NCBI GenBank assembly: GCA_032690845.1
Contig: CM064429.1
Coordinates: forward strand, 9,828,569 to 9,892,568
Length of the DNA stretch: 64,000 bases
Direction of reading: 5' to 3'
Source: Eleusine coracana subsp. coracana
Lineage: Eukaryota; Streptophyta; Magnoliopsida; Poales; Poaceae
Below are positions 45,416 to 57,225 of the stretch, piece after piece. Position 1 is the first letter of the stretch, and each line of letters starts with the position of its first letter. Under the pieces are notes generated by a model. It ran no database searches. It was not told where the DNA came from and saw only the letters and a program-made list of their open reading frames with translations. A program made the position numbers and the translations under genes.

Positions 45416-47105
45416 TGTAAGGATCGAAGGCGTATCGAGAGGGGGGGGGGGTTGAATTGGTAAGCCGACCACGAATCCGAATAATTCAATTCACACCACT
45501 AGAACCTAGCAATCGTTGCAACCTAATAGTTCTTGGAGGCTAAGACCCTACACATGCTAGTGTTCATGATGAGAGCAAATGCAGAAGATAAACACACTAG
45601 CCTATGCAAGCCACAAATCAACCTACTCACTAGAGCACACAAGTGCGAAATAGTAAAGAGAGGGTCAAGGAATGCTCATGATTTTTTCCCGAGGTCTCAG
45701 AAGGATGGCGCCTTGCCCTAATCCTCGTTGGACCACTCCGGTCAGAGTGCCGGACCCCCCTACCACCTATGTAGAGTTCTCGCCCACGAGTCCGCAATCA
45801 CTCCTGGAGTGAAGACACGATGCGCGTCACTGCTGCCACCAAGGCACAAGCTCGCCTTCTTCGAGAACTTGCCGGACTTCCCGAGCCGACACGGGCACTC
45901 ACTAGTGATGCCCCTTTCACCGGCGGGCTCAAACCAGGAACAAATGTGTGACAACCTTCACAACCAATCACGATAGGCTCGATCACTGACACCTAACCAG
46001 TCTAGATCTCATCCTAGACCAAGAGTAACAAGCTAGATCACACTCTCAAGGACACCCTAGCCTTAGATGTGCATCAATGCTCAAATTACTCTCACTAGCA
46101 CTCTCAAGATATGCAATATATCCTCCTAGTGCTCTCCTCTTTTCCTTTTGGCTCTCACCAAATGCTCCAAGCAATTCCACTGGCCAAGAGAGGTCTCCAA
46201 GACCCTAGCAATGAAGTTATATAGGCTTCCAACCTCCAACTAGCCGTTGCTCCATGAAATTAGCTTCCTGAGCCAACTGACCGAACTGTTCGGTCACTGC
46301 CTAACCGAATTGTCCGGTCACTGCAGATCCAGCTCCAATGGCTCTGCCCACTGTTGATCCTCTGTATTGACCATACGGTCTGGTCATAAGACCGTACCGT
46401 CCGGCCTGTCCAACCGTCAGACAAGTCTGATGCGTCGGACAACTCCATCGAAATCCAGAGAGCTGCTTCCTCTCTATCCTATTCTTCACCCATATAGACT
46501 GGACCGTCCAGTCTCTGTGGTCCCTGGCATAGACAGATTCCTCACTGAGTCTTCTCTCTAGACTGTCTTCTCCACTGATGACCGTACAGTCCGGTCACTC
46601 CTTGACCGACTATTCGGTCTCTCTGTGCAGAAGCTGAAACTCCTCATCCTCGCTTGACTTTGTTTCCCGGCTTCTCCGAATAGCTCCTTGGCTTCTCCAT
46701 TGTCATCTAGTGCCTGTGATTTCACTAAGAATCCATGCACATCACCGACTAGACATGACCTAAGAAAAATGACCTAGATCCCCTTGATAGTCTGGTTTTT
46801 CCTATGGACTCAAAGCCCTAACAACTAGAAAAGTGTTCCCAACACTTGCTCCATAGCTTGTCCTTAGCCTTGATCCATCTCCATCAACCCTTGGACTCTA
46901 TCAAGCTTACAAGCCTCCGTGCTTGTGGTCATTGTCATCCATCGCAAAGGAAACCATCATCCATATGATTTGTAGTAGAGTTTAGAGATGATAACTACAT
47001 GGACAACACTCGTGTAGATTTTAGCCCTCAATTTCATAGTTGTGATCTATCACCAAAACATTCATACCTTGGGGATTCTAAACATCAATGGTCATGAAGC
47101 TTACA
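45416..47105 (-). repeat. SIRE 2 LTR, left (3' LTR)
   Basis: TG/CA ends, 1690 bp, G-run at 45441-45450 near the outer end. TATA-like TATATAACTT (- strand) near 46215-46225. Upstream of it on the - strand, at 46268-46625, are eight or more imperfect dyads of the ACCGnACnGTCCGGTC type. The polypurine tract AAAAATGGGGAGAT lies at 47106-47119. No gene inside. Confidence 0.85.
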
Positions 47106-47808
47106 ATCTCCCCATTTTTGGTGATTGATGACAAACACTACTTAACATAATCTTATCATAAAGCAACAAGGCTAAAAGAGCTACACCATGATGGAGAGGA
47201 ACCTCAAAAGCATAAGCAAAGAACAAACAAGGTCCTACTCAATGAAGCATCATCAAGAGCTAAGAGAATGAAAAGAGAAGCACACTCTAGATGATATGCA
47301 TGCATGTCATGTGAAGATATTTAAAGAAAGCATAAAGACATGCAAAGCAAGGCATGAATGATGATATGCATTAGGATAGCATGACAATGCATAGGAATTA
47401 AAAGCAAGCAATCATCATCATGGCGTCATACACATGCAAACAGGATAAATAAAGAAGAAACAAAGCTTTGCGTATGAAAATAAACCAAGTGAGATCAAGA
47501 TGAGTCAAACACAAGTGAATGAAAACCATGACCCATCAAAATCCATGAACATCTTGATAAATCCATCAAAAATAAAATCCTAATGTATCTATCTCCCAAA
47601 ACCCATGTACATGTATGCTCCCCCTAGATACATGCTACTGACTCTCAATTGCACAGGATGACACTCCCCCCTAGACCTATGACTTCTCCCCCTTTGGCAA
47701 CAAGTACCAAAAAGAGGAAAAAGGAAACAACTAGGTGCTTGTGGTCAAAGGAAGTGGTGCAGCGATGTCCTCTGTGGGCTCTGCTCTGAGCCGCTCCTGT
47801 GCTGAGTC
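47106..47808 (-). promoter_or_regulatory. SIRE 2 3' region with repeated polypurine-like motifs
   Basis: GGGGGAG-type runs on the - strand at 47106-47113, 47618-47625, 47663-47672 and 47685-47692. The first is the tract next to the LTR. The rest repeats the arrangement seen in SIRE 1 (8785-9200). Between them is AT-rich DNA rich in CATGAT and AAGCA with no coding frame. Confidence 0.5.
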
Positions 47809-48013
47809 TTACTGCTCTACGTGAGCCTGTGTCACCTGAGCGTCCAGCTGCTCAAAGTACCCAAGGTCTACTAGTGACTTAGACCTTTTGTCCTGCACTG
47901 CTAGTGGGACTATGGATGTCTTCTTAGCAGCTGTCGCCTGAAGAAGAGCAAGGTCATCCACATCCTCCGTGATGAGGACATCACTCCTATGGATACACAC
48001 AACACTCCTCCAA
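47809..48013 (-). pseudogene. SIRE 2 ORF3 C-terminal fragment
   Basis: A 63-codon stretch (DVLITEDVDDLALLQATAAK, then VDLGYFEQLDAQVTQAHVEQ) ends at a stop at 47809. It sits between the polypurine region and a foreign Gypsy fragment. Its position matches the end of ORF3 in this lineage, but there is no motif that proves it. Confidence 0.35.
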
Positions 48014-48890
48014 TTCTAGACTTGCAAGGTCCAATGACTAGAGCTCGTGCATGACGACTAAATTTAGAGGTGAGCTCGTTCCTACGTTCTTCGTTATATG
48101 TTATTTTTGAGAATGGTTTGCTATCTAATGATTATTTTATGATTAGAAACCATGGAGAGGACCAGGAGATGATGGGAGAAGGAGTTGAAAACGTCAAGGA
48201 CCAGCAAGGGCTTGGAAGCCAAAGTGAAGGCCCAATCAAAACCGACTTCGAGTCTGTTTTGGGGCCCAGGACCAGTCTGCACTAAAACAGTCACCCAGGA
48301 CGCATACGATCTCAGATTTGGACGTTCTACATATGCACGGAAAGATAAGGAGAAGACCTTTCCAATGCCGCTGGTCTCATGTCAAAATTTATCCGGAGTC
48401 ATTAGGAATCGGTTAAATAAGAGAGAGTTTAGAATCTGTATCGGTGCTGCGTCGCCTATTTTTGGCCTTTGGGCTTTGTATTTAGTTGAGCCTAATTAGG
48501 GGCACATCCAGAGGGTCCTGCACGACCCTAGGGCCTTTATATACAGCAGCCACCACACCATTAGGGTTCGGGTTTTTCTTAGATCAATTCTGTTCATAAA
48601 CAGTATCGCCGTGCATCAGTTTGTGAGACCCCAACTTCGAGAGTTTAATCATACATCTGCAATTGTGTTGCATTCTTCGTTGTTCTTACTTGTGTTCTTG
48701 ATTCACAGGCAGGGATTAGCCTTCTTGGGAAGGTCAATCGTCTCTGGACGGTTGATAACCAGAGGAGACGTTGTGCTGCGATTGCGGGGTTTAGAACATG
48801 CTGTTCTGAAGCCGGATTGATTTGTGTGTCGCCTCCGACCAAATCAACTTACCAAGAACCTTTCGGAAGATCGGGAACCCTTGTTCACAT
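48014..48890 (+). mobile_element. Gypsy 3'-end fragment inserted in SIRE 2 ORF3
   Basis: The + strand frame ILDLQGPMTRARA, stop, RLNLEVSSFL and then DQQGLGSQSEGPIKTDFESV matches the C-terminal end of grass Gypsy polyproteins. After its stop (48283) comes non-coding sequence with a TATA-like TTTATATACAGC at about 48536 and an end near ACATCA at 48890, as in a 3' LTR. It is a piece of a Gypsy element lying opposite to the host Copia. No target duplication was found. Confidence 0.55.
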
Positions 48891-49179
48891 CACTCCAGAG
48901 TAAAGCCTCGACGGACAAGATCCTCTGCTATCTGAGGTGTGGCAAGCATGGAATCTATAGCAGAAGAAGGTGGAGCTATAGCTGTCTCTGGGGCTGTCTG
49001 AGAGTCTGCTCGAGAAGTGTGCACTGTGTCTGAGAACAGTCTCCTGATCGGTAAGTGCTACGGGGTGGAGGGTCCTGCCATCTATGAAGTAGAAGAGTGT
49101 GTCGGTGAACTAAACAACGCAGATACTGAGAAGGCGGACACGGGGGAGAACTGAGCTGGTGAGCAAGTCTGTCCTGCTC

Positions 49180-50895
49180 CCCCTGTCGGTAGCACCCCTG
49201 AAAGTGAAGGCAGTTCAGAAGACTGAGCTGTCATCATAGCAGTGAAGGGTCCTGGCTGAGTCAGCATCTGCTGGAACTATGGAAGTGCAGACGGTCCCAA
49301 CTGCTGACTGGGCTGCCTCTGAGTCATCTCTGTCATCTAGGTCATCAGTGTAGTCATCAGCATCATGTGCTGTCTCAGAAGCTCTGCCTATCCCTTGATG
49401 ACCTCCATAATCTGACGTCTCTCTTCTGTTGCGCTCTAGATGCATCTAGACGTATTGCTAGTGCTGCTATAGTGAGAGCATCCTCTATCTGTGTGCCTGT
49501 AGGCTAGGGAGGTGCTCCTATACTAGCCGACTCAGGAACCACTGTCTCTTGATGAGCTGCCTACTCATGAATGACTGGTGGTGACTCTGGCTCCTCCTCT
49601 CCCGTCTACTGACTCGAGGCTGACTGCGATCCCCTAGGGACTCGAGGTGAGTAGCTAGTGGTCACCTCAAGGAATGCCCCTTTTCTCAGTCACAAGCCCT
49701 AGTCTCTGAAGTAGATAGCAAATGTATGGACCATAGACCAGGTGTTGTCCTCCTACCCTCTTAGACATAACCTCCTCCATCTTAGCAATGAACAAATCAG
49801 CCAAGTCTAACGGCTGTCTCCTCAGTATAGCTGCCACTGCCCACTGGTGCAGAAGTGTGAACTCATCTCTGTACCCTGACCTAGGAATGATAGTCCTCGT
49901 GACTATTGCTCTGACCACCTTAGCCTCTACGGTGAGTCTCGCAGAGCCTCTGTCGAAACCTAGGATGTGCGGTGGTGGAAAGGCGATCGACACCATGTTG
50001 TCTGGATGTAGCATCCCTACCTGTGGTCTATGGGGTGGAGCAAAGGTCCTATATGCACTCTTGTACAACTACAAATCTGTAGCATGTAATCTCAGTACAG
50101 CTATGAGGTCCTCTCTGGTCAGTCGCTGGGGCTCTTCTCTAAACATAAACTAGATCTCTGAGCGATCTCTGGCTACCCAAAGTGAGGCGTAGAACTTCAT
50201 GACGATGTCCTTTCTGTATCTGTATGGAGCAGTAAATAACTCTGCTAGTCCTGGCAAGTACATGAAGTACTATTTCATGTCAGTGCCTGTGGCCGTCTTC
50301 ATGGCCGGGTAAGTTGTGTACTGCTGCAGCATATACAGTTCAGTCTTGCCCTTCCTGGCAAGATAGTGTCTCAAGCCCTCTCCAATCCTCCTCTGGAGCC
50401 CTATCCAGTATCTCTCTCCTACAGCAGGGTCTTTAGGGACTGGAACCCACTGCTCGAAGGAGACAAGACGACTCGCCTTAAGGTCTTTGGTAGGAACCTT
50501 AAGTATGTCTCCCTCTCCGGCTGCTGCAACAAGTCTCTGCAGCCTCCTAGTGCACACCTCATAGGTGCACTGTGGTTCTCCTGCCCGGTGAGCTAACCTC
50601 TAGGGTCCTATCTATGCTGATGAGAAGTCGGAGTGCCCTACAACCATGATGCTAGTAGAACTCCTGTAGCCAAAGCTGGTGTCGTCCTCCTGCTACTCCT
50701 CCTGAAGCCCTGGGTGTTCTCTATCTGCTCAATGATCAAACGTGTCCCTAGTGTCCTACAGGAAGTCTCCATAGCATCCAAGTGTCTGGCCACCCGTCTG
50801 GCTCTCTCCGACTCTGGGTCTAGCTTGGTCCTCTTCTTGCTCTTGGGCTTCTCTGGCATCTTGCCCTTGCGCTTTTCCTGACCTGATCCTACCAT
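49180..50895 (-). pseudogene. SIRE 2 ORF3
   Basis: The ATG at 50895 (MVGSGQEKRKGKMPEKPKSK) starts a basic N-terminus like that of SIRE 1 ORF3. Later segments include LVSFEQWVPVPKDPAVGERY, FAPPHRPQVGMLHPDNMVSI, SARLTVEAKVVRAIVTRTI and FIAKMEEVMSKRVGGQHLVY. They resemble the plant transposon-protein family seen at this position in SIRE elements. Several stops and shifts (near 50638, 50270, 49667) break it. Function unknown; no signal peptide or membrane span is evident. Confidence 0.6.
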
Positions 50896-52845
50896 CTCTG
50901 CTACTAAAACTGTCACTACACGCACGTAGGTATAGACAGGATAAGCATAGAACCTATATAAATCTACAAGAAAAGCACCACTAGGTAACAATGCGAAATA
51001 GAAATCCTAGCACTGAATGAAGGACATGATCACTAGACAAATAAGCAATGTGACAACAGTGATCATCAACTATATATGGCTGGTGTGAGTCATCTAGTGT
51101 ATAGCCAAATAATGGCAATAAATCTAATTACAGACTAAATGAGAGACAAACCCTAGAATTGCAATTAACAGATAGGCATGGAATCAATTGCAACCTAGGT
51201 CGAGCCAATTAATCCTAATTAATGCAACTAAACATGGGCAATTAATATTAATTGCATCAATTAAGGAATTTGCTTGAAACAGGGTGTAGATGATGAAAGG
51301 AGGATAGCTCAATACCCTAGGAGTAGAATCGATGAGAACCTCAAAGATTACGTGACCAATCACCGGAAAAGGTGAGATTTTTCTTGTGGGCAATGGAGAA
51401 GGGGGAAAGGTGCAAGCTTTTCCCTTGTCCTTGTGGTGGAGCTCGGCTCTGTGATGCTTGCAACATGTGCGTGTGGGGGAAGCAGAGGGGCAGTGCTGGA
51501 GGGACAACGGCAAGGCGCGCAGCGGTGAGAGGAAGCTTGGCGGTAGGAGCACTGGGTAAGGAGCAAGCGAGGGTGGCGGTAGGGTTTACGTGGGCGTGCA
51601 TGACGCAGCCATGCGGGTGCGACTGGAGCGAGCAAGCGGCGTGGCGGCATCGGGGTTGACGGTGGCTTTGGTGAGCGTGAACTCGGCGTTGGGATGGGAA
51701 TGAGGAAGAGACCACGGGTCTTCTCGATTTGACTTAGGTCAAGATTAGATCAATGGCTGAGATTCAATGAGGAATGAATCAACGGTCACAGATTGAAGTG
51801 CATTACCTGTTTCAAGCATAGTGACCGGACAATACGGTCTCTGGACCGGACGGTCCGATCTATTCTGGGTCTGCTAGCTCTCCATACAGACCGGACGGTC
51901 CGGTCACTAGGACTATTTTGTCTGGTCTCTATGACCAGACTCCACAGAACATGGTGCCCATGGGCCTTGACCGGACTGTATGGTCCATAGATCGGATGCT
52001 ATGATCAGTATAGGAAAATTCGTAGAATCAAGGAATTTCTCCAATTTCCAAGTGCCCTCACATAACACCCAAATAAACACTGCACTTGGAGCATGAACGG
52101 GAATTCTCAAACACCCCTTTTCAAATAGTGGCTCTATATGGCCTTATAATTTTCGCAAATTCCAAATGAAGAATCAAGCAAATAAGAACCAAGGCAATTA
52201 AGAACCAAATATGAGCCATAGTCCATGAACTGCCCGAGTGGGTTTAACCTCAGAGTTCATAAGAGCTTGCTCAATGGGCATGAAGCACAATCCTTTCCTT
52301 TGGTCACACTTGTGGATATGTAATCTCATATAGAACATGAGGCACAAATATCTCCAAATGTGACAAGCCTCCTTTGTGTTTCGTATATGATGCATGCAAC
52401 AAGCATTTTACATATGCGATGAAAGTAAACATGCCATGTGAATACAAGCAATATTAAACAAGACACAAAGGAAACCTAACAATATCAAGTTTGAACGCCT
52501 CTCAAGCTTACTCACTATAAGCCATACCCTTGCCTTGAGAGAAGCCAAACCACCATCTCAAGCACCCCCCCCCCTTGCTTATAGCTATCTTGAGTGGGTT
52601 AGACATTGACTAATTTTTATGTGTTTTTCTTTTAGTTATGTACACATGCATGGATGCAAAGCATACTAGTCACAAAGGAGTCCTAATTACCATGCAATGC
52701 AAGAGAAGGAAAAACACACTACAACTACCAAGAACTAACACAGTTACCTCCCTTATGCGTAGATATGTCGTTGAGGTCCATGTCACTCGTGGTCGACTTC
52801 ACTTGATCTTGAAGTAAGCTCCTGGTCCACTACCACCACTATCTT
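50896..52845 (-). promoter_or_regulatory. SIRE 2 spacer before ORF3 with dyads and a GC-rich block
   Basis: No supported gene. At 51820-52010 are five or more GACCGGACGGTCCGGTC-type dyads, the same motif as in this element's LTR (46268-46625). At 51370-51720 is a GC-rich block whose three overlapping - frames are out of line with any known domain. From 52020 to 52845 the sequence is AT-rich with a short C-run at 52566-52575. Confidence 0.4.
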
Positions 52846-53275
52846 CTAGGTCTTGTTCTTGGGCACCCGCTTGTACGTCGTTGACCTCTCAAGATCAACA
52901 ATGCACTTAGGCAGCCATATGCTCTTGACCTTTCTCTTCTTGTTTGGTGGTACCAAAGCCTTTGCTTTCACTTTGCCATCCTTGTTCCTAAAAAGCTTGA
53001 AATGGGTGTTCTCATGGAACAAGTTAGCATTAGATAAAACAATGGAACTTCTCACCATAGAACAATCCTTGATGGTGTGACCATCCTTGCAACACCTCTC
53101 GCAATAGTAGTCGTCGGCGAGTAGGGGTTTCATCCATGCGGGGATGGAGTCACTCGTCCCGATGATGTCGATGGCAGCGGGATATGAGACAAGTCCCTGG
53201 TGGGAGACATTGTTCACAAGGTTTCTCCCAAGAATATACTTGTGGACGGCTCTACCTCGTGTGAGCCTCTCGAAG
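52846..53275 (-). pseudogene. Copia gag-end fragment
   Basis: MDGFERLTRGRAVHKYILGR, then YYCERCCKDGHTIKDCSM (CCHC-like) and KSIWLPKCIVDL, ending KRVPKNKT at 52846. The WxPK motifs are typical of the end of SIRE-type gag (compare KLTWVPKT in SIRE 1). It lies downstream of the integrase piece on this strand, where RT should be, so it is out of place. Confidence 0.5.
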
Positions 53276-53421
53276 CCATCCATCACCATCTTCCTCTCTA
53301 TCCTGTGCTTCACCCATACAGACCAGACTATCCGGTCTATAGATCGGACCGTCCAGTCTCTATGGTCCCTGGCACAGACAGATTCCTCACGGAGTCTTCT
53401 CTCTGGATTGTCTTCTCCACT
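53276..53421 (-). repeat. SIRE 2 LTR fragment inside the composite
   Basis: Matches the middle of the SIRE 2 LTR (46469-46580) in the same orientation: CTCTCTATCC, CTTCACCCATA, GACCGTCCAGTCTC, ATTCCTCAC(G/T)GAGTCTTCT. It also contains dyads not present in the left LTR copy (GACTATCCGGTC). It separates the gag-end fragment from the integrase of element 3, at the point where RT is missing. Confidence 0.7.
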
Positions 53422-54720
53422 GAACAATCACATTGCTTGCACAAGAGTTTGATTCATCAAAGGTTTTATCGCAGGATTCTACGATGGTGTTAGTTTCCAA
53501 ATTCAGAACTCTGTAGGAATGGACATGAAGGGTGTAGCCGAGAAAGATGCCATCAGAAGATCTTGACTCAAAATTATGAAGATTGCCACGCTTGAGAATG
53601 AAGCACTTGCAACCAAAGGCACGCAAATGAGAAACAAATGGCTTCCTCCCGAAACGTAGCTCATAGGAAGTCACATTAATAATTGACCGCAAGAAAACCC
53701 ATTTAGAAACATAGCAAGCAATGCTAATGGCCTCAGCCCAGAACCGCCTCGGAGTCCTATGCTCATCAAGCATCGTCCGGGCCATTTCCACCAAGGTTCT
53801 GTTCTTTCTTTCGACTACAACATTCTACTGAGGGACATGAGGTGCTGAAAACTGATGCTCAATACCATGCTCAAGGTAGAAAGCATGAAAGGAGGAGTTC
53901 TTGAACTTGGTGCCATTATCACTGCGGATTGCTCATAATGCACCAGGAAGTTCTTTGAACAACCTCAAAGCTAAGCTCCAAAAGTGATGAAACACTTCAT
54001 CCTCGCTCTCAAGAAAGTAAACCCAAGAGTAGCGAGAGTAGTCATCAACAATCACAAGAACATACCACTTCCCACCCGCCGAACGAACTTGAGAAGGACC
54101 AACAGTATCCATGTGAAGAAACTCTCCAGGGCATTCAGTCATCACCAAATTAATTGGTGGATGAGATGCGGCAATCATTTTCCCATGACGACAAGGAGCA
54201 CAAACCAAATCCTTATCAAATTTGAGCTTAGGCAATCCTCGGATCAAACCTAGGCCACTCAAGTGACAAAGTAAGTCAAAGCTCATATGACCTAGTCTCC
54301 TATGCCATTTCCAGAGTTCAGAAGAGGATTGAGCAAACAAGCACTTGTGAGAACCAGGAGAGACACCAAAATCATCCTGAAAAACTTTCCCAATGCTAGA
54401 AATCCCACAAACCAAAGAGCCTTTCGAATCAAGAACACTAGAAGCATTTTTCCTAAAGCGCACTTCCAAACCAACATCAAGCAATTGAGAGACAGGAGAT
54501 TGTACTTGAGATGCTCAACCAAACCAACATCCTTGAGAGTGAATTTTTAATTTACCTTTACCAGGACTCTTGCCTTCATTCTCCCTCTCTTGTCATCTCC
54601 AAAGGTCACATACTTCCGGCGCTTCAGGGGAGTGAGGCTGGAGAACCACTTTGCATCTCCGGTCATGTGGCGCGAACACCCGGAGTCCATCAACCATTTG
54701 TTCTCCAGGCCTCCACCTGC
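53422..54720 (-). pseudogene. SIRE 3 protease and integrase (RT absent)
   Basis: Protease WLMDSGCSRHMTG (about 54655-54695). Pre-integrase WHRRLGHMSFDLLCHLSG and CAPCRHGKM. Integrase core HMDTVGPSQV, IRSDNGTKF and, after a stop, VVERKNRTLVEMA, giving D, D and E. The domain runs to the capsid-like ELRFGRKPFVSHLRAFG segment and then stops at 53422. The RT and RNase H that should follow are not found anywhere in 47106-57225. Confidence 0.8.
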
Positions 54721-55423
54721 TGCCTACAAAGAACAAGAAGGAAAGTGCTAGGGTTAGAAAGAAAACTCTTGGGAAGCCAACACTGAATCACATGACCTGC
54801 AAGGGTTATCGCAGTTCTTTGCACATTACTAGTCAAACACGTGGGATGAGAACCGGGAAAATGTGGCCTATCAAAGTGTCTTGACTTAAACCCGTGGTTG
54901 TGAGGATAGAAATCATCTATGTGAAAACTAAATCCACGCGTGCGACGCTGACCACGATGTTGAAAACGTGCGGTGCCAAAGCGCTGCTACGCAAAACCTT
55001 TGTTTTGTGAATCAAAGCCATATGAGAAATGACCCTGTCCATGATAGGCATGAGAAAAAGAGCGAGGCTGAAAACCAACAAAATCATCAAGATGCACATT
55101 CCTAGTTAATCAGCTTGCATCCTGTCAATCCTCTTACACCAATAACAGAACTCATCCAAGTGACCCTTACGACCACAAAACATGCAAATGTAGACATTCT
55201 CATGTTTAGGCTTAGCTTACACAGTGGGTTTGGGTTTTGGTTTCTTGGGTTGCTTTGGGTTGAAGGAAAGATTGGGGTTAGGTGGATAGTATGTGTCAGT
55301 GGGTTTGATGGATTGTTCCTCATCCTTGTAGCTAGAGCTAGGCACAAACTTACCCACATTCTCACTCTCCTTGTCACACCTCTCAAATCCCAAGCCCAAG
55401 TTGTAGGTTGACCTACTGGCACT

Positions 55424-57162
55424 TTATTTGACTCTTGCCAAGTCACTCTCAATCTTCTCCTCACTCACTAGGGTTCTTTGGAGACGAGAGATGAGATAGT
55501 CATTTTCTTGAGTTAGTATTTTGTTTTCCTCTCTAGTGATTGGAAGCTTATCCTTAAGAGAGCCACCCACTACATAGGGTGGTGGAAGAACATTCGAGCG
55601 AGTCTTATATAGCAGTTTGGACTTGACCTCTTTGACTTTGAGGGTTTGAGCTTCCAACTCATTAGTGACATTGGGGGCAATTCTGACATGCACCCAAAAG
55701 AGTTGGTCTAGCCTTGACTTCATCAAGCTATTTAAGGGCACTCTCAAGCTGACTGGCAAATTGAGCATGCACACTTTCCCTCTGTGCAAGATAATTCATC
55801 ACAACTTGACAAGACTCACAATCAACAGCAATGTCATACTCAGCACTCTCCAACTTAGACTTAAACTCTCTATTCTCATGAACAGCACGACAAAGCTTAT
55901 TATCTTGCATGAGCAAAACATCGCGCAAATGATCAAGTTCAGAAAAGAGCTCATCAAGAGTGGGAGGTACCTCGCTTGTGTCGGAGTTGGAGCCAGAGTC
56001 GGTGTCGTGATCATTCTTCGCCATGAAGCAAAGCCCAGTGATGTCGTCCTTCCTCTTGACTCGTGGCCTCTCAACCTCCTCCTCCAAGCTTGTAAGGCCT
56101 TCGCTTGATGTGAGATCGATGTTGCTCAAGGCGGCAACGTAGGTGCGTGCAATGGCCTTGGACAAATTCTTGGAGTTCTTGCCTTTCTTGTAGAAGTGGT
56201 TCTTGTTCTGCTTGAAATCTTTAGTGTTGTTGTCGTGGTATCCGGCCTTCTTCTTCTTCTTGGGGTAATCAGCAATGAAGTGTCCCGGGTCACCACACTC
56301 GACGCAGGTTCTTGAACCAGCTCCTCTTCTCTTCTTGTGGTTGTTGTAGAACTTCCTAAACTTCCTAGTGAGCAAGGACAACTCCTCATCAAGAATGCAG
56401 TCCATCTGTTCATCGGAAGCTGCAACAAGAGAAGAAAGAGCAAACTCCAAAGAAGACTTGTCAAGTAAGGGGTTAGTTCCATAAGAAGCACCACTGTGAC
56501 TACCCTTTTGAGAGCTAGAAAGCAAAACCGTGCTAGAAGCAGGATTGACAAGATTAGGACGAGACTTCCTAGATTGTTCATGAGATTTTAGCTTGCTATA
56601 CAACTGCTCATAGTCCAAGGTATTGAAATCAGTAGTTTCTTCTAATGCAACAATCTTAACCCCCCAAGCATTTTCATTAAGAGAATACAGTAATTGCTTA
56701 GCTCTATTATTATCATTGTACACAAGGTTACCACAAGTCTGCAAGTTGCACACAATGGCCTCAAACCTATGAAAAGTGACATCTAGTGACTCCAAGTTTT
56801 TGTGTAAAGGTTTGGTACTATCTATTGTAAGAATCCTTACGCATAGACTTGACTTGATTGGTACCCTCATGGTACGTGCAAAGCTTTTCCCAAATGGCAT
56901 GTGCAGTATCAAGGTGAGCAACATGGTCATGTTGATTCCTACCTAGAGCAGAAAGCAGGATATTGAAAGCTTTAGAGTTATTTTCATACCTGATTAACTC
57001 ACCTGTAGATGCAGTGTTGAGGTCTTCTGGTATCGCACACTCCTGCTCAACTATATCCCAAATTGCACATCCTTGGCTTAAGAGATAAGACTTAGTTCTT
57101 GACTTCCAGTAGGGAAAGTCCTCTCTATTAAACATCCAGAGCTTGATTGCATGCTTCTCCAT
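55424..57162 (-). pseudogene. SIRE 3 gag
   Basis: Starts MEKHAIKLWMFNREDFPYWK at 57162; a 1-nt shift near 56830 leads to VTFHRFEAIVCNLQTCGNLV, then a knuckle CVECGDPGHFIADY whose last Cys is lost. An acidic patch (SNSDTSEVPPTLDEL) and heptad-rich tail follow, ending near 55424. Known role: particle protein. The end is truncated or shifted near 55100, and the segment between gag and protease is decayed. Confidence 0.8.
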
Positions 57163-57225
57163 ATCACCTTCGGATCACAAAGCCGGTGAAGGTCAACTAG
57201 TGATCAAACCGGCTCTGATACCAAT

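Noticed and set aside
51341..51715. 124-codon minus-strand frame as a gene
   Set aside because: Three overlapping frames are equally open, sequence is Ala/Pro/His/Arg-rich with no motif, and it sits in a retroelement spacer.
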